A DNA stretch of 64,000 nt from Pseudanabaenaceae cyanobacterium SKYG29 (GTDB lineage: Bacteria; Cyanobacteriota; Cyanobacteriia; Pseudanabaenales; Pseudanabaenaceae): contig JANWWT010000001.1 in NCBI GenBank assembly GCA_025055675.1, positions 682,001 through 746,000 of the forward strand, written 5' to 3'. The notes under the pieces are model-generated. The model saw only the letters and a program-made list of their open reading frames with translations, had not been told where the DNA came from and did no database searches. Each line of letters starts with the position of its first letter. Position 1 is the first letter of the stretch. The translations under genes and the position numbers were made by a program. Positions 50,961 through 59,640 of the stretch are shown piece after piece.

Positions 50961-51857
50961 CTAGTTAGTGCGCTCCACAATGTAGTCTGCCAGTGACTGC
51001 AGGGGTATTGCCCGATCGCCAAAGGTTGCCAGTAGTTGTTTGGCTTCTTGAATTAGTGCCTGGGCTTTCTGTTGGGAGGTTGCAATGCCCCATAGCTTGG
51101 GATAGGTCAGTTTTTGCGCTTTCTCATCCTTGCCTACGCTTTTGCCCAATTCTTCAGGGGTAGAAGTGATGTCTAAAATGTCATCAATGATCTGAAAGGC
51201 TAAGCCAATGTTCTGGGAGTATTGCCGCAACAGTTCTATCTGCTGGTCACTTGCCCCTGCGACGATCGCTCCCCCTACTACTGCCGCTTCCAACAGGGCT
51301 GCTGTCTTGTGTTTGTGAATGTAATCCAGCATTTCTTCTGTGGCATGGGGATTGCCTTCCATCTCTAAATCTACCACTTGACCACCCACCAAGCCTGCCG
51401 CAGAAACCGATCGGGCAAGCAGCCCAATCACGCGCACCACTCTATCTCTGGGTACTTCCAGGGGGGTGCGATCAGCAATGACTTGAAAAGCATAGGCAAG
51501 GAGTCCATCCCCCGCCAAGATCGCTATGTCTTCCCCAAAGACTTTGTGGTTAGTGGGTTTACCCCGCCGATAGTCGTCATTGTCCATTGCCGGCAGGTCG
51601 TCGTGAATTAAAGACATGGTGTGGATCATCTCCACCGCCACCGCCGTCGGCATTGCCCAATCTGGTGTACCACCACAGAGTTCACAACTAGCTAAGACTA
51701 AAATGGGTCGCAACCGTTTTCCCCCTGCTAGGAGGGAATAGCGCATCGCTTCATAGATTTTGGGGGGATAGCCCATCGGTAAATATGTATCCAGGGCAGT
51801 TTCTACCTGCTGGCGATACCGATCGAGGTAACTTTTGAGGTCAAAGGTAAGTGCCAT
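50961..51857 (-). CDS. crtE: Geranylgeranyl diphosphate synthase
   Basis: Makes GGPP, precursor of carotenoids, phytol and plastoquinone tails. It has the GGKRLRP motif near residue 45, the first Asp-rich motif in [18 protein letters not shown] and the second in IIDDILDIT. The residues before the first Asp-rich motif ([11 protein letters not shown]) fit a C20-producing, bacterial type enzyme. Length of 298 residues is normal. Its start lies 17 nt inside the end of folD. Confidence 0.93.
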   Translation of the reverse strand: MALTFDLKSYLDRYRQQVETALDTYLPMGYPPKIYEAMRYSLLAGGKRLRPILVLASCELCGGTPDWAMPTAVAVEMIHTMSLIHDDLPAMDNDDYRRGKPTNHKVFGEDIAILAGDGLLAYAFQVIADRTPLEVPRDRVVRVIGLLARSVSAAGLVGGQVVDLEMEGNPHATEEMLDYIHKHKTAALLEAAVVGGAIVAGASDQQIELLRQYSQNIGLAFQIIDDILDITSTPEELGKSVGKDEKAQKLTYPKLWGIATSQQKAQALIQEAKQLLATFGDRAIPLQSLADYIVERTN

Positions 51858-52701
51858 ACCGTTGGCAGTAGCTCCATAATGTATTTTGCAACAAAAGCGT
51901 AACGGTCATAGGACCAACTCCGCCAGGCACAGGGGTAATGTAGCTAGCCACCTGGGAAACTTCGCCAAAGTCCACATCTCCCACTAGTTTATCCCCCACT
52001 CGATTAATCCCCACGTCGATTACCACTGCCCCTGCCTTGACCATGTCGCCCCTAATTAAATTGGGTTTACCTGCAGCTACGACCAAAATATCTGCTGTCT
52101 GGGTAATTTCCTGGGGGTTGGGAGTACGGGAATGGACGATCGTGACAGTGGCGTTAGCTTCTAGGAGCATAAGGGCTAGGGGTTTGCCCACCAAAATACT
52201 TCGCCCCACTACTACTGCCCGTTTGCCAGCCAGGGGGAGCGGTAGAGTTTTTAATAGCTCCATTACTCCTGCGGGAGTACAACTTCTTAGCCCTGGTTCC
52301 CCTCTCACTAGTTTGCCTAGGTTAACAGGATGGAGACCATCTGCATCCTTCTGGGGCAGGATTGTGTTGATTATTGCACTACTATCGAGATGAGGTGGCA
52401 CAGGTAGCTGCAACAAAATACCATCTACGAGAGGGTTACTGTTTAACTCTTCAATTAGCGCCCGTAACTCCGATTGGGTGGTATTTGCGGGGAGATGTTT
52501 GCCGAAGGAAGCTATCCCGACGCGCTGGCAGGCTTTTTCCTTGTTGGCGACATAGGTAGCACTAGCGGGGTTGTTCCCCACCATAATCACTGCTAATCCC
52601 GGTGGACGACCATATTCTGGTGCTAGTTGTTGGATACGCTGGGCAATTTTTTCCTGGAAAGCCTGGGCAATTGCTTTGCCATCTATAATCTGAGCAGTCA
52701 T
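51841..52701 (-). CDS. folD: Bifunctional methylene-THF dehydrogenase/cyclohydrolase
   Basis: Interconverts methylene-, methenyl- and formyl-tetrahydrofolate. [18 protein letters not shown] has the catalytic Tyr and Lys, [11 protein letters not shown] and [10 protein letters not shown] follow, [17 protein letters not shown] is the NADP site and [20 protein letters not shown]-type sequence (here [13 protein letters not shown]) closes the protein. Length 286 is normal. It sits between sui1 (1-nt gap) and crtE (17-nt overlap). Confidence 0.96.
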   Translation of the reverse strand: MTAQIIDGKAIAQAFQEKIAQRIQQLAPEYGRPPGLAVIMVGNNPASATYVANKEKACQRVGIASFGKHLPANTTQSELRALIEELNSNPLVDGILLQLPVPPHLDSSAIINTILPQKDADGLHPVNLGKLVRGEPGLRSCTPAGVMELLKTLPLPLAGKRAVVVGRSILVGKPLALMLLEANATVTIVHSRTPNPQEITQTADILVVAAGKPNLIRGDMVKAGAVVIDVGINRVGDKLVGDVDFGEVSQVASYITPVPGGVGPMTVTLLLQNTLWSYCQRYGTYL

Positions 52702-52702
52702 C

Positions 52703-53023
52703 CTACCCTCTCTTACACTGTTTATAACCCCATTCCACCAGGGCAGTGACTATTTTATCTGCATGTTCCCCTTGAACTTCGATCGTGTCCGCTTTGACTG
52801 TCCCGCCTGCCCCGCAGAGAGTCTTTAGTTTTTTGAGTAGTTCTTTGTAGGTATCCTCGGTTCCCTGCACACCCGAAATTACAGTCACTGTCTTGCCCCC
52901 TCTCCCTTTGCGGGAAATTTGCACCCTCACTTTTTGTTGGGCAATCGGTAATGGGGTGGTTTTTGGTTCAGGTTCTGGCTCTTTGCCAAATTCGCGATAA
53001 ACTACCCGCTTGTTCACAGGCAT
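52703..53023 (-). CDS. SUI1/eIF1-like translation factor
   Basis: A 106-residue YciH-type protein. After a variable, charged N-terminus come [36 protein letters not shown] and the end [16 protein letters not shown], which are the SUI1 domain. In bacteria it is thought to affect start-site fidelity but is not essential. ATG 53023 is preferred to the TTG one codon before. It heads the sui1-folD-crtE run. Confidence 0.92.
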   Translation of the reverse strand: MPVNKRVVYREFGKEPEPEPKTTPLPIAQQKVRVQISRKGRGGKTVTVISGVQGTEDTYKELLKKLKTLCGAGGTVKADTIEVQGEHADKIVTALVEWGYKQCKRG

Positions 53024-53194
53024 CAACCCTGATTCCGATAGTGATGGAGATTATAGCAAAGTCTGGCTACGGCGCAGGCATTAACGTGAACCCTATCAAA
53101 TAGAGTTCAGCCTACAATTTCCCAAAAATCGGTCTTCAAATTTTGATTAAACCTATGGTACTATGCCACTAAGCTAACCTTCTGCTTGACTACT

Positions 53195-54283
53195 ATGCTT
53201 CACTTCTTTCTTATCCCCTATCTCTTACGAGAGCACAGTTATGAAGTTTACGAATACTCAAATGCAGAGATATGTAAATGGGCAGAGTTTTACCTAAGTA
53301 GAAAAACAGGTTTTCATCTAACAAACTTCTTAGCTGGGAAAGTAACTGAGAACCCAAATGATATTTTGCTGGGACACCCCACATTTATTGATCAGCCTGA
53401 GAAACATCCGTGTGGAAAAGTTATTCGCAATTGGGTAAAGGACAATGCCCTAACTACTGATCTACTCTGTCATCCCAATACTTACATTTTCATGCCTTGG
53501 GTTCCAGTTTTTCCTCCTGAATGGACTGAATGCATGCCTTTTTGGCAATCGCAACTATTATCAGCACGCAAAATTTTTGGTCTATGTGGCAGAATATGGT
53601 ACGATCGGACTCTAGAATTAGAAGATAGTTCTATCCAATGTCAGGTTAAGCACAAATTGGTACACATTAACATGGGATTAGCAGCGCAAAATATTTTTCC
53701 TTATAAAAGCATGTTCAACCCTATTGGACAGAGAGGAATTCTACACATTAGCCACCTAGGAACATACAAAGGTTTTGATATTACCTGTGCCAGTTTGATG
53801 GGGCTAGATGTACTTCTGCATGTAGCTGGAAATGTACCGCAACTTCATGAAGGTTTGATCAAAACTCATATACAGGGGGAAGAATTTGTTTTCAATTTCT
53901 TGGGGTGTATTGATAATAGCGATCCATTTACTAACCAGTGGATTATAGAAAATTATGACTTTTACATACACACAGCAACGATGGATGCTCAAGCCACTAC
54001 AATTTTGGAGAATGTTGCTAGAGGATTAATTCCTTTGGTAACCCCTGAGAGTGGATTCATCAGTGATCACGCTATCTACTTAACTCATGATCCCGATGAA
54101 AATCGCAAAATCATTAGGTGGGCATTAAACTTACCTGAGTCTGAGTTGCTGAAAAGAAGTCAGCTTTTAAGGGAGCAAGTTCTCCGAGAACATAACTGGG
54201 AGAACATTTTTAATAAGGTCTGGGATGAAATTTCCATGGATATAGAAATGCGCAAACAGAAACAGGAGGGAGCAAAACTATGA
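53195..54283 (+). CDS. Probable glycosyltransferase, family not assigned
   Basis: A 362-residue protein with GT-B-like features in its second half: GILHISHLGTYKGFDI near residue 185, VLLHVAGNVPQ, then FYIHTATMDAQATTILENVARGLIPLVTPESGF, which resembles the donor-site E-x7-E region of GT4 enzymes (here with Ala/Thr changes). The N-terminal half does not match a family I know. The gene is AT-rich relative to its surroundings and overlaps a methyltransferase gene by 4 nt (ATGA), so the two probably build one sugar-containing product. Start at ATG 53195. Confidence 0.7.
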   Translation: MLHFFLIPYLLREHSYEVYEYSNAEICKWAEFYLSRKTGFHLTNFLAGKVTENPNDILLGHPTFIDQPEKHPCGKVIRNWVKDNALTTDLLCHPNTYIFMPWVPVFPPEWTECMPFWQSQLLSARKIFGLCGRIWYDRTLELEDSSIQCQVKHKLVHINMGLAAQNIFPYKSMFNPIGQRGILHISHLGTYKGFDITCASLMGLDVLLHVAGNVPQLHEGLIKTHIQGEEFVFNFLGCIDNSDPFTNQWIIENYDFYIHTATMDAQATTILENVARGLIPLVTPESGFISDHAIYLTHDPDENRKIIRWALNLPESELLKRSQLLREQVLREHNWENIFNKVWDEISMDIEMRKQKQEGAKL

Positions 54284-54867
54284 GCAGATCTGATGAGGGG
54301 AAGACAAGTAAAGTTGATAAACACATCTTTTTGACCAAAGCAGAGCTATTAGAAATTGAGAATCGGATTCGTATTGGGCGCCATGTAGAACGGTATGCTC
54401 TACTCAGGCAATTTGCCAAGGGTGTAGTGTGCGATGCAGCTTGTGGTTGTGGTTATGGTAGTTACCTGTTAGCAACGAACCCTGATGTACATTCTGTAAT
54501 TGGGATTGACTCTGATCCAGGAGTTATTGATTTTGCTAAACGGGAATATGCTAGCTCTAAGGTTAGTTTTGTACAAGGTGACTTGAATACCTGGACTAGC
54601 GATCGACCTATAGATATGTTAATTTCTGTGGAAACAATTGAGCATATCCCCGAAACATTAGTACTACCAAATTTCTGTGATAGGAACCTGATTAATCATG
54701 TCATCCTAACATACCCCTCCAAAAAGACTACCCACTACAATCCTTTTCATTTTCATGATTTCAAGTTGCAGGATATCCTAAATATATTTTCTAAGTTTAT
54801 TTGCTACAAGCACTTCAACTGGGAATATGAGTTTGATGTCGTATTTTTGATTCGGGAATCAGCTTAG
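54280..54867 (+). CDS. Class I SAM-dependent methyltransferase
   Basis: A 195-residue Rossmann methyltransferase: VVCDAACGCGYGSYLLA (SAM motif I near residue 50), VIGIDSDPGVIDFA (motif II acid), FVQGDLNTW and DMLISVETIEHIPE (motif IV region). The target is unknown; the coupled glycosyltransferase suggests a sugar or a glycan chain. It is short at the C-terminus and ends with FLIRESA. Base composition is AT-rich like its partner, fitting joint transfer. Confidence 0.82.
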   Translation: MSRSDEGKTSKVDKHIFLTKAELLEIENRIRIGRHVERYALLRQFAKGVVCDAACGCGYGSYLLATNPDVHSVIGIDSDPGVIDFAKREYASSKVSFVQGDLNTWTSDRPIDMLISVETIEHIPETLVLPNFCDRNLINHVILTYPSKKTTHYNPFHFHDFKLQDILNIFSKFICYKHFNWEYEFDVVFLIRESA

Positions 54868-54871
54868 TAAA

Positions 54872-54890
54872 GCTTTTTAAGCAATTTTTT
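54872..54890 (+). terminator. Possible terminator after the methyltransferase gene
   Basis: GCTT-TTT-AAGC followed by AATTTTTT, starting 4 nt after the stop codon. The stem is only 4 bp, but the T run is good. The convergent DUF58 gene ends 3 nt further on. Confidence 0.35.
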
Positions 54891-54893
54891 GTC

Positions 54894-56015
54894 CTAACTA
54901 GGATAGGACTGCAACCAAGCAGCTAATTCACTATCAGGGCGAGCAACCCCTGCAAACAAGCCAGGCAAATTAGTACGCGGTTCCTTTTCTCCCCAATACA
55001 ACCAACAGCTACCAAGGGGCAAGTCATCTAAGCCTACTTGAGAATGGGTCAACCACACTAGGGGCAGCTGGGGTAACTCTCCTTCCCTGTCATCAATTCC
55101 TATCCCCGCCAGGGCTTCATAGACTTCCGCGGCATCCCTAAGCACACCTGTAGGGACTGACCAAAAGGAGACTGTAAAGTTATGCTTAACTGCATAGTTG
55201 TAAAGAGAAGCAGCGGCAATTACTGCCTGCTCAAAGCAATGGTCTAACCAACCCGATCGGGTATCTAGGGCAATGACAAATTCTTGTCCTCCTGTGGTCA
55301 CCTCCAATTCCCTTACCCGCAATTCCCCATAGCGCGCACTTGTCCGCCAATGCACCAGTCGAATGGGATCGCCCCAGCGATAGGGGCGTAGGTTTTTCGT
55401 CAAGCCTTCCGTAGCATTGTTGAAATTTAACTCCGTTGTATGGGGGCGAGGACTGGTCTCTGCACCTAACCGATCGAGAATAGGGCAATAACTGAGGGGC
55501 AAGATCAGCGGGTAGACTACCACAGGCTGGGGTGCCGATCGTTTTCTGCGACTGCGAAACAAACCCAAAGGAGCAGCGGTGATAATATCCACCCGATCGA
55601 ATTGATAAATCCCCCGTTTAGTCGTGGGCACGCTGTAACGCCATGTCCAGGTTTGCTTAGCAGGCAGTAGCTCGATCGTGGTCTGAGGGCTAGCAGTAAA
55701 AGTGGCAGGGAGGAAATCCCACACTTGAATCAGCTTGCGACTGACCTTGCCCCGGTTCTCCACCAGCAATACCCCCTCTAAAAAATCCCCCGCGCTGACT
55801 GGTTCTATCTTGGGGCGGGTAATAACAATATCGGCGAGGGAGCGGGGCGGCAAGGTTGCCCCTGCAATCAGCAAACCTATGCTAATACCACTGATGACAT
55901 AGAGCCAACCCGAAAGAGTGTTGGTAGCAGCGGCAAAAAAGAAAACACTAAGCCAGAATAGCAAACCACCGCCATACTCAGGGGTACTAAAGTGAAACTC
56001 CAGCCAGCGCCACAT
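54894..56015 (-). CDS. DUF58-domain protein
   Basis: A 373-residue protein with two membrane helices near the start (about 18-55) followed by a beta domain and the DUF58 region: LRPYRWGDPIRLVHWRTSARYGELRVRELE near residue 210-240 is diagnostic. A von Willebrand-like fold follows with EFVIALDTRSGWLD. DUF58 proteins are often coded near MoxR ATPases and transglutaminase-like proteins; neither is adjacent here, though a TgpA-like gene lies at 3.2 kb. Function unknown. It lies 2 nt after the phosphoesterase gene. Confidence 0.88.
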   Translation of the reverse strand: MWRWLEFHFSTPEYGGGLLFWLSVFFFAAATNTLSGWLYVISGISIGLLIAGATLPPRSLADIVITRPKIEPVSAGDFLEGVLLVENRGKVSRKLIQVWDFLPATFTASPQTTIELLPAKQTWTWRYSVPTTKRGIYQFDRVDIITAAPLGLFRSRRKRSAPQPVVVYPLILPLSYCPILDRLGAETSPRPHTTELNFNNATEGLTKNLRPYRWGDPIRLVHWRTSARYGELRVRELEVTTGGQEFVIALDTRSGWLDHCFEQAVIAAASLYNYAVKHNFTVSFWSVPTGVLRDAAEVYEALAGIGIDDREGELPQLPLVWLTHSQVGLDDLPLGSCWLYWGEKEPRTNLPGLFAGVARPDSELAAWLQSYPS

Positions 56016-56017
56016 AA

Positions 56018-57169
56018 CTAGTAAGTGGGGATAAACTTCATTGCCCGTTCCTCCGGAGTGAGGTCAGATTCGTTAATGTCTAGGCGATAAATCTGCCCTG
56101 TGGGGGTAGCAATCAAGCGGGGCAACTCCGACAGCTGTACTACCTGCAGAGTACGCATATTGTAGGTGGTGTAGGTCACAGTCTCAGAGTCAGTTTTGAC
56201 ATCAATGATTGTCATCGCCTTAAACAAGGGCGTATTGCCATTGAGCAACTGCCGCACACCGCTGCCCAGAATCCCCATGTTCAGTAACTCCAACTTGCCC
56301 TTGTGAGCAGGATAGTAGGCATGGTCATGTCCACTGATGTAGGTGTGTACTCGATATTTTTCCATCAGTGCCCGTAACTCTTCCGCCCGATCGAGATACT
56401 CCCCCGGAAACTCCCGCCCGTAGGTAATAGCATAGAGGGGTAAATGTCCCACCACAATCCGCACCTTGGCTTTTTGGGCCACCTCACTGGCTAAACTCCG
56501 CTCCGCCCAGTCAATCTGCTCTTGGGGTATAACATTGCCAGAAGCATCCCAGGTGAGGAAAAATCCCTCCTTCACCATAAAGGAGTAATAGAAGGGAAAG
56601 TCCCCCCGATCGATAAAATTCAAGCCCGTGGGATGATTGGGGTCGCGCCAGTAAGCAGCTGCTAAGTCTCGTTCCGTCTTAAACAAAAAACCACCGCTCA
56701 AGCTGCGGGCACTGGAGGCATCATGATTACCCAAGGTAAAGCCATAGGGCAACTTAGCTTTACGGAGGGGAGCCGCCACATTCAGGTCAAAGGCATCCCA
56801 CATCGCCTTAATCTCTGCTTCCGTCAGACTGGGGAATTGCCCCGCTACCATGTCCCCGCTGCACAGCACCAAATCAGGCTGCCAGTAGGGAATCAACTCC
56901 ACTGCCTTGAGTACCTCTGGTTCATAGGTGGTGGAACCATACTGACTGTTGAGGTCACTGATCACTGCAATGCGCAGGTCACCCCTAGGGGGGGCATACA
57001 TACCAGGCGGAGCAGGGTTAGGCGAGGGAGCTGTAAGAGGAGCAGACAAGGAAGAACCAGGAGAGGTAACTGGTGGTTTTTGGGTCTGGAAACGCCGCGC
57101 TACCCCTGTCCCTAGAGCCACTCCACCACAGGCTACACTGGCTAGAAACAGAAACTGTCGCCGTTTCAT
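56018..57169 (-). CDS. Exported metallophosphoesterase
   Basis: A 383-residue calcineurin-like phosphoesterase. The N-terminus (MKRRQFLFLASVACGG) has a twin-Arg-like RR pair with a hydrophobic segment, so Tat export or membrane anchoring is likely; a Pro-rich linker follows. Metal motifs: VISDLNSQYG, LCSGDMVAG, FTLGNHDAS, VVGHLPLYAI and YISGHDHAYY. The first motif has Asn where many members have His (DLH becomes DLN), as in some cyanobacterial relatives. Substrate unknown. Its ATG overlaps the psb28 stop by 1 nt (TAATG). Confidence 0.87.
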   Translation of the reverse strand: MKRRQFLFLASVACGGVALGTGVARRFQTQKPPVTSPGSSLSAPLTAPSPNPAPPGMYAPPRGDLRIAVISDLNSQYGSTTYEPEVLKAVELIPYWQPDLVLCSGDMVAGQFPSLTEAEIKAMWDAFDLNVAAPLRKAKLPYGFTLGNHDASSARSLSGGFLFKTERDLAAAYWRDPNHPTGLNFIDRGDFPFYYSFMVKEGFFLTWDASGNVIPQEQIDWAERSLASEVAQKAKVRIVVGHLPLYAITYGREFPGEYLDRAEELRALMEKYRVHTYISGHDHAYYPAHKGKLELLNMGILGSGVRQLLNGNTPLFKAMTIIDVKTDSETVTYTTYNMRTLQVVQLSELPRLIATPTGQIYRLDINESDLTPEERAMKFIPTY

Positions 57170-57504
57170 TAGGAATTGCGCGTCAACTCCATCCCATTTT
57201 CGGCGGCAAAGCGCTCCATGAAACGCAGAAATCTTTGAAATTCTGCTTCCCCACGCATCTTGTATTCCGCCACAATCGCGGTTGCCTCCCCATTGAGGAA
57301 TTTGGCATTGACAGAGCGGGAAATTAGCTCCCCTTCCTCATCGATGAGATACAGACCTGTGATGCTTTGCTCGCCATTTTCCAGACACTTGGGCTTTTGA
57401 AAATAGAACTTGGCTACACTAAATGCCCCATCCCGTGACCTGGTAATTCTTACGTCCAATACGTCTTCGTCAATACCCCGTGCCAATTGAATTCTAGCTG
57501 TCAT
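57169..57504 (-). CDS. psb28: Photosystem II assembly protein Psb28
   Basis: Soluble cytoplasm-side factor that binds photosystem II assembly intermediates near CP47. The 111-residue sequence IQLARGIDEDVLDVRITRSRDG, FYFQKPKC, GLYLIDEEGEL and NAKFLNGEATAIVAEYKM matches Psb28. ATG 57504 (MTARIQ) is preferred; the longer frame to 57543 would add 13 residues not found in the family. It lies 39 nt after the CheW-like gene and is coupled to the phosphoesterase gene. Confidence 0.94.
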   Translation of the reverse strand: MTARIQLARGIDEDVLDVRITRSRDGAFSVAKFYFQKPKCLENGEQSITGLYLIDEEGELISRSVNAKFLNGEATAIVAEYKMRGEAEFQRFLRFMERFAAENGMELTRNS

Positions 57505-57543
57505 CAATTCCTTTCCTAAGCAATAAGATAAATCCTGCCACAA

Positions 57544-57978
57544 CTAGGCAGATATTGGTAACAGTTTGTCAGCACTTAGGGCTAAAATTGTCTGCCCATC
57601 GGGGGAAATCCAAGCTCCCTGCCCAAATTTGACTAGTTCTGGGGCATCAGAGCGTAGTTCCTGAGGAGCACACCTGACCATCTTGCCCACTTGTACGACA
57701 GCCAGACCGATCGGGTTTTGTCTGCAGCTACTGATCACCACAGGAAACCTACGCAAGCGGGTCGGCTGCTGATAGAGGGGTTCCAAGCCCAGGAGGGCAG
57801 ATAAGTCTAATACCCACAACACCTCCCCTCGCCAATTGGTAACGCCCATCGTGTAGGGTGGAGTAGCAGGAATGGGAGATAGGCGGTCAACCGAGAGAGA
57901 TATAACTTCTAATAACTGTTGTGTAGGCAACATTACCCTCTGGCTAGGCAGCAGCAGGGTCAGGAATTGCTCTGCCAT
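57544..57978 (-). CDS. CheW-like signalling adaptor (PixI/PilI type)
   Basis: A 144-residue CheW domain with the usual landmarks: LLEVISLSVDRLSPIPATPPYTMGVTNWRGEVLWVLDLSALLG and a second half with PIGLAVVQVGKMV. It would link a chemoreceptor to a CheA kinase in phototaxis or pilus control. It starts 1 nt after the PixH-like gene. The receptor (PixJ) and kinase (PixL) that normally complete this cluster are not downstream; psb28 follows instead. Confidence 0.88.
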   Translation of the reverse strand: MAEQFLTLLLPSQRVMLPTQQLLEVISLSVDRLSPIPATPPYTMGVTNWRGEVLWVLDLSALLGLEPLYQQPTRLRRFPVVISSCRQNPIGLAVVQVGKMVRCAPQELRSDAPELVKFGQGAWISPDGQTILALSADKLLPISA

Positions 57979-57979
57979 A

Positions 57980-58342
57980 CTACTTGATCAGCAACTTGAC
58001 TGTGCGCAGCAGTTCTTCTGTATCGATCGGTTTCGTGAGATAGGCAGCTGCCCCCTGTTTCATGCCCCAAAACTTGTCCATCTCCCCACTCTTGGTAGAA
58101 CACATAACAACGGGGATGTCTTTAGTCGCTTCGTTCTCTTTGAGTTCGCGACAAAATCCAAAACCGCTTTCCCCTGGTAACACCACATCCAGAATCAGTA
58201 AATTGGGCTTTTGTTGGGCTAACTTGGCCTTGGCATCCTCACTACTGGTGGCAACAACTACTGTGTAGCCAGCATTGCGCAGAGTCCCCGCTATCAGTTC
58301 TGCCTGGGTAAGGGTATCTTCCACCACCAAAATTGTCGCCAT
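57980..58342 (-). CDS. Response regulator, PixH/PilH type
   Basis: A single receiver domain of 120 residues. VVEDTLTQAELI holds the acidic pocket, LLILDVVLPGESGF the phosphorylated Asp (near residue 52), MCSTKSG the Thr/Ser region and YLTKPID the Lys. CheY-like with no output domain. It lies 15 nt after the PixG-like gene and 1 nt before the CheW-like gene, the usual order of the pix/pil taxis cluster. Confidence 0.9.
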   Translation of the reverse strand: MATILVVEDTLTQAELIAGTLRNAGYTVVVATSSEDAKAKLAQQKPNLLILDVVLPGESGFGFCRELKENEATKDIPVVMCSTKSGEMDKFWGMKQGAAAYLTKPIDTEELLRTVKLLIK

Positions 58343-58357
58343 ACCAAAACTCCTCTG

Positions 58358-59506
58358 TCATTTCTTAATATATTTTTGGATAATTTGCAGCACTTTTTCC
58401 TCTTCAGGGGGCTTACTCACAAAATCGGTAGAACCTGCTAACTTCGCCCGCACACGGTCAACTACCCCATCGTGCCCCGTCAAAATCACGATCGGTACCT
58501 CCTGGAACTGGGAGGTTTTGCGCAGAAACGTACATAACTCATAACCATTGGTGTTGGGCATGACCAGGTCAAGAAAAATTAAATCTGGTTTCTTCTGTAA
58601 GAGTGTGCTTACGCCCTGGAGGGGATCAGTGATGACAATTGTCTCGTAACCATGGGGGTTCAGGATCGCCGCCAGCGTCTGCCCAATTTGGGGGCTGTCA
58701 TCAATACAGGCAATCACTCCTCGTTTGGTAGCTTTGGCACTGACCCTGCTCAAAAAGGGCAGAGCAATATCTGGTACTTCTCGGAATTCCACAATCCCAT
58801 CTAACACTAAGGGCAACAGGGAGCGCATAACTGCAATCATGGATTTTTGCATCAGGAAGGACAAGTCCCAGAGCGTGTTTTTGCCGTTTACCAGTTTCTC
58901 CAAGTTGGGATAAGCACCTGTAGTCAGCACCTGGTGAAACCGATCGTTATCCACTACCACGGGAGCCAGTTCAAAACTAAATCCCGAAATCATATTTTGC
59001 ACGTGGGAGAGTCCTGCTTCCTGCCATTTGGCTTTGGCGGTGGCAATATTTTGCAGTACTTGCTCAGCAGAGATAACCACTAGGGGGCGGAACGTCGCTT
59101 CTTTCTCCTCCCACTTCGTCTCCACAATTTTTTGGTCAACTATTGTTAGAAATACCTCGCGGATAGAAGACTGGATGACTTGCTTTGCCTGGTCAGAAGT
59201 AATTTTGTTTTCAATTACTGCCCGCGTCAAAACATCTATTTCCCAGGGAGATTGCAAATCGTTAAGTGTAGCAAACCATTCCTTACTTAAGTTGTTAATG
59301 TCGCAGTGTAAACGTACTGCGCGAATCCACCGCCGCGCCCGATGCATGCCCCCCGTAGCATAGGTCAAGCGCCCCAGATAGACATAAAGTTCCCAGTCGG
59401 GATAGTCTGGTTTTTCATGTTTTACGCGCAGGATGCCTGAAACATTCTGACTTTGCAGCTGGCGTAAGTCATTTGCTACCTTTAGTTGACTCAGTTCAGT
59501 AGTCAT
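58358..59506 (-). CDS. PatA/PixG-type response regulator
   Basis: A 382-residue protein with an N-terminal PATAN/DUF4388-like domain (VSGILRVKHEKPDYPDWELYVYLGRLTYATGGMHRARRW, residues about 18-60) and a helical middle, and a C-terminal receiver domain (about 262-380: VIACIDDSPQIGQTLA, LIFLDLVMPNTNGYEL with the phosphorylated Asp, ILTGHDG, FVSKPP). This is the PatA/PixG/TaxP1 layout that controls type IV pilus motility in phototaxis or heterocyst pattern in filamentous species. Gene order pixG-pixH-pixI favours a motility role. Confidence 0.9.
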   Translation of the reverse strand: MTTELSQLKVANDLRQLQSQNVSGILRVKHEKPDYPDWELYVYLGRLTYATGGMHRARRWIRAVRLHCDINNLSKEWFATLNDLQSPWEIDVLTRAVIENKITSDQAKQVIQSSIREVFLTIVDQKIVETKWEEKEATFRPLVVISAEQVLQNIATAKAKWQEAGLSHVQNMISGFSFELAPVVVDNDRFHQVLTTGAYPNLEKLVNGKNTLWDLSFLMQKSMIAVMRSLLPLVLDGIVEFREVPDIALPFLSRVSAKATKRGVIACIDDSPQIGQTLAAILNPHGYETIVITDPLQGVSTLLQKKPDLIFLDLVMPNTNGYELCTFLRKTSQFQEVPIVILTGHDGVVDRVRAKLAGSTDFVSKPPEEEKVLQIIQKYIKK

Positions 59507-59640
59507 GCTCTGGGCGTTAAATTTAGTCTAGTGCTCATCTTAACACAAACGCCCTTGACCATAGCCAGAAGTTGTTGGCGAAAATCTGCCGATCGGGGTG
59601 CAAATTCCGCTACAATACCTGAGGTTTTGAGATAAAGACA

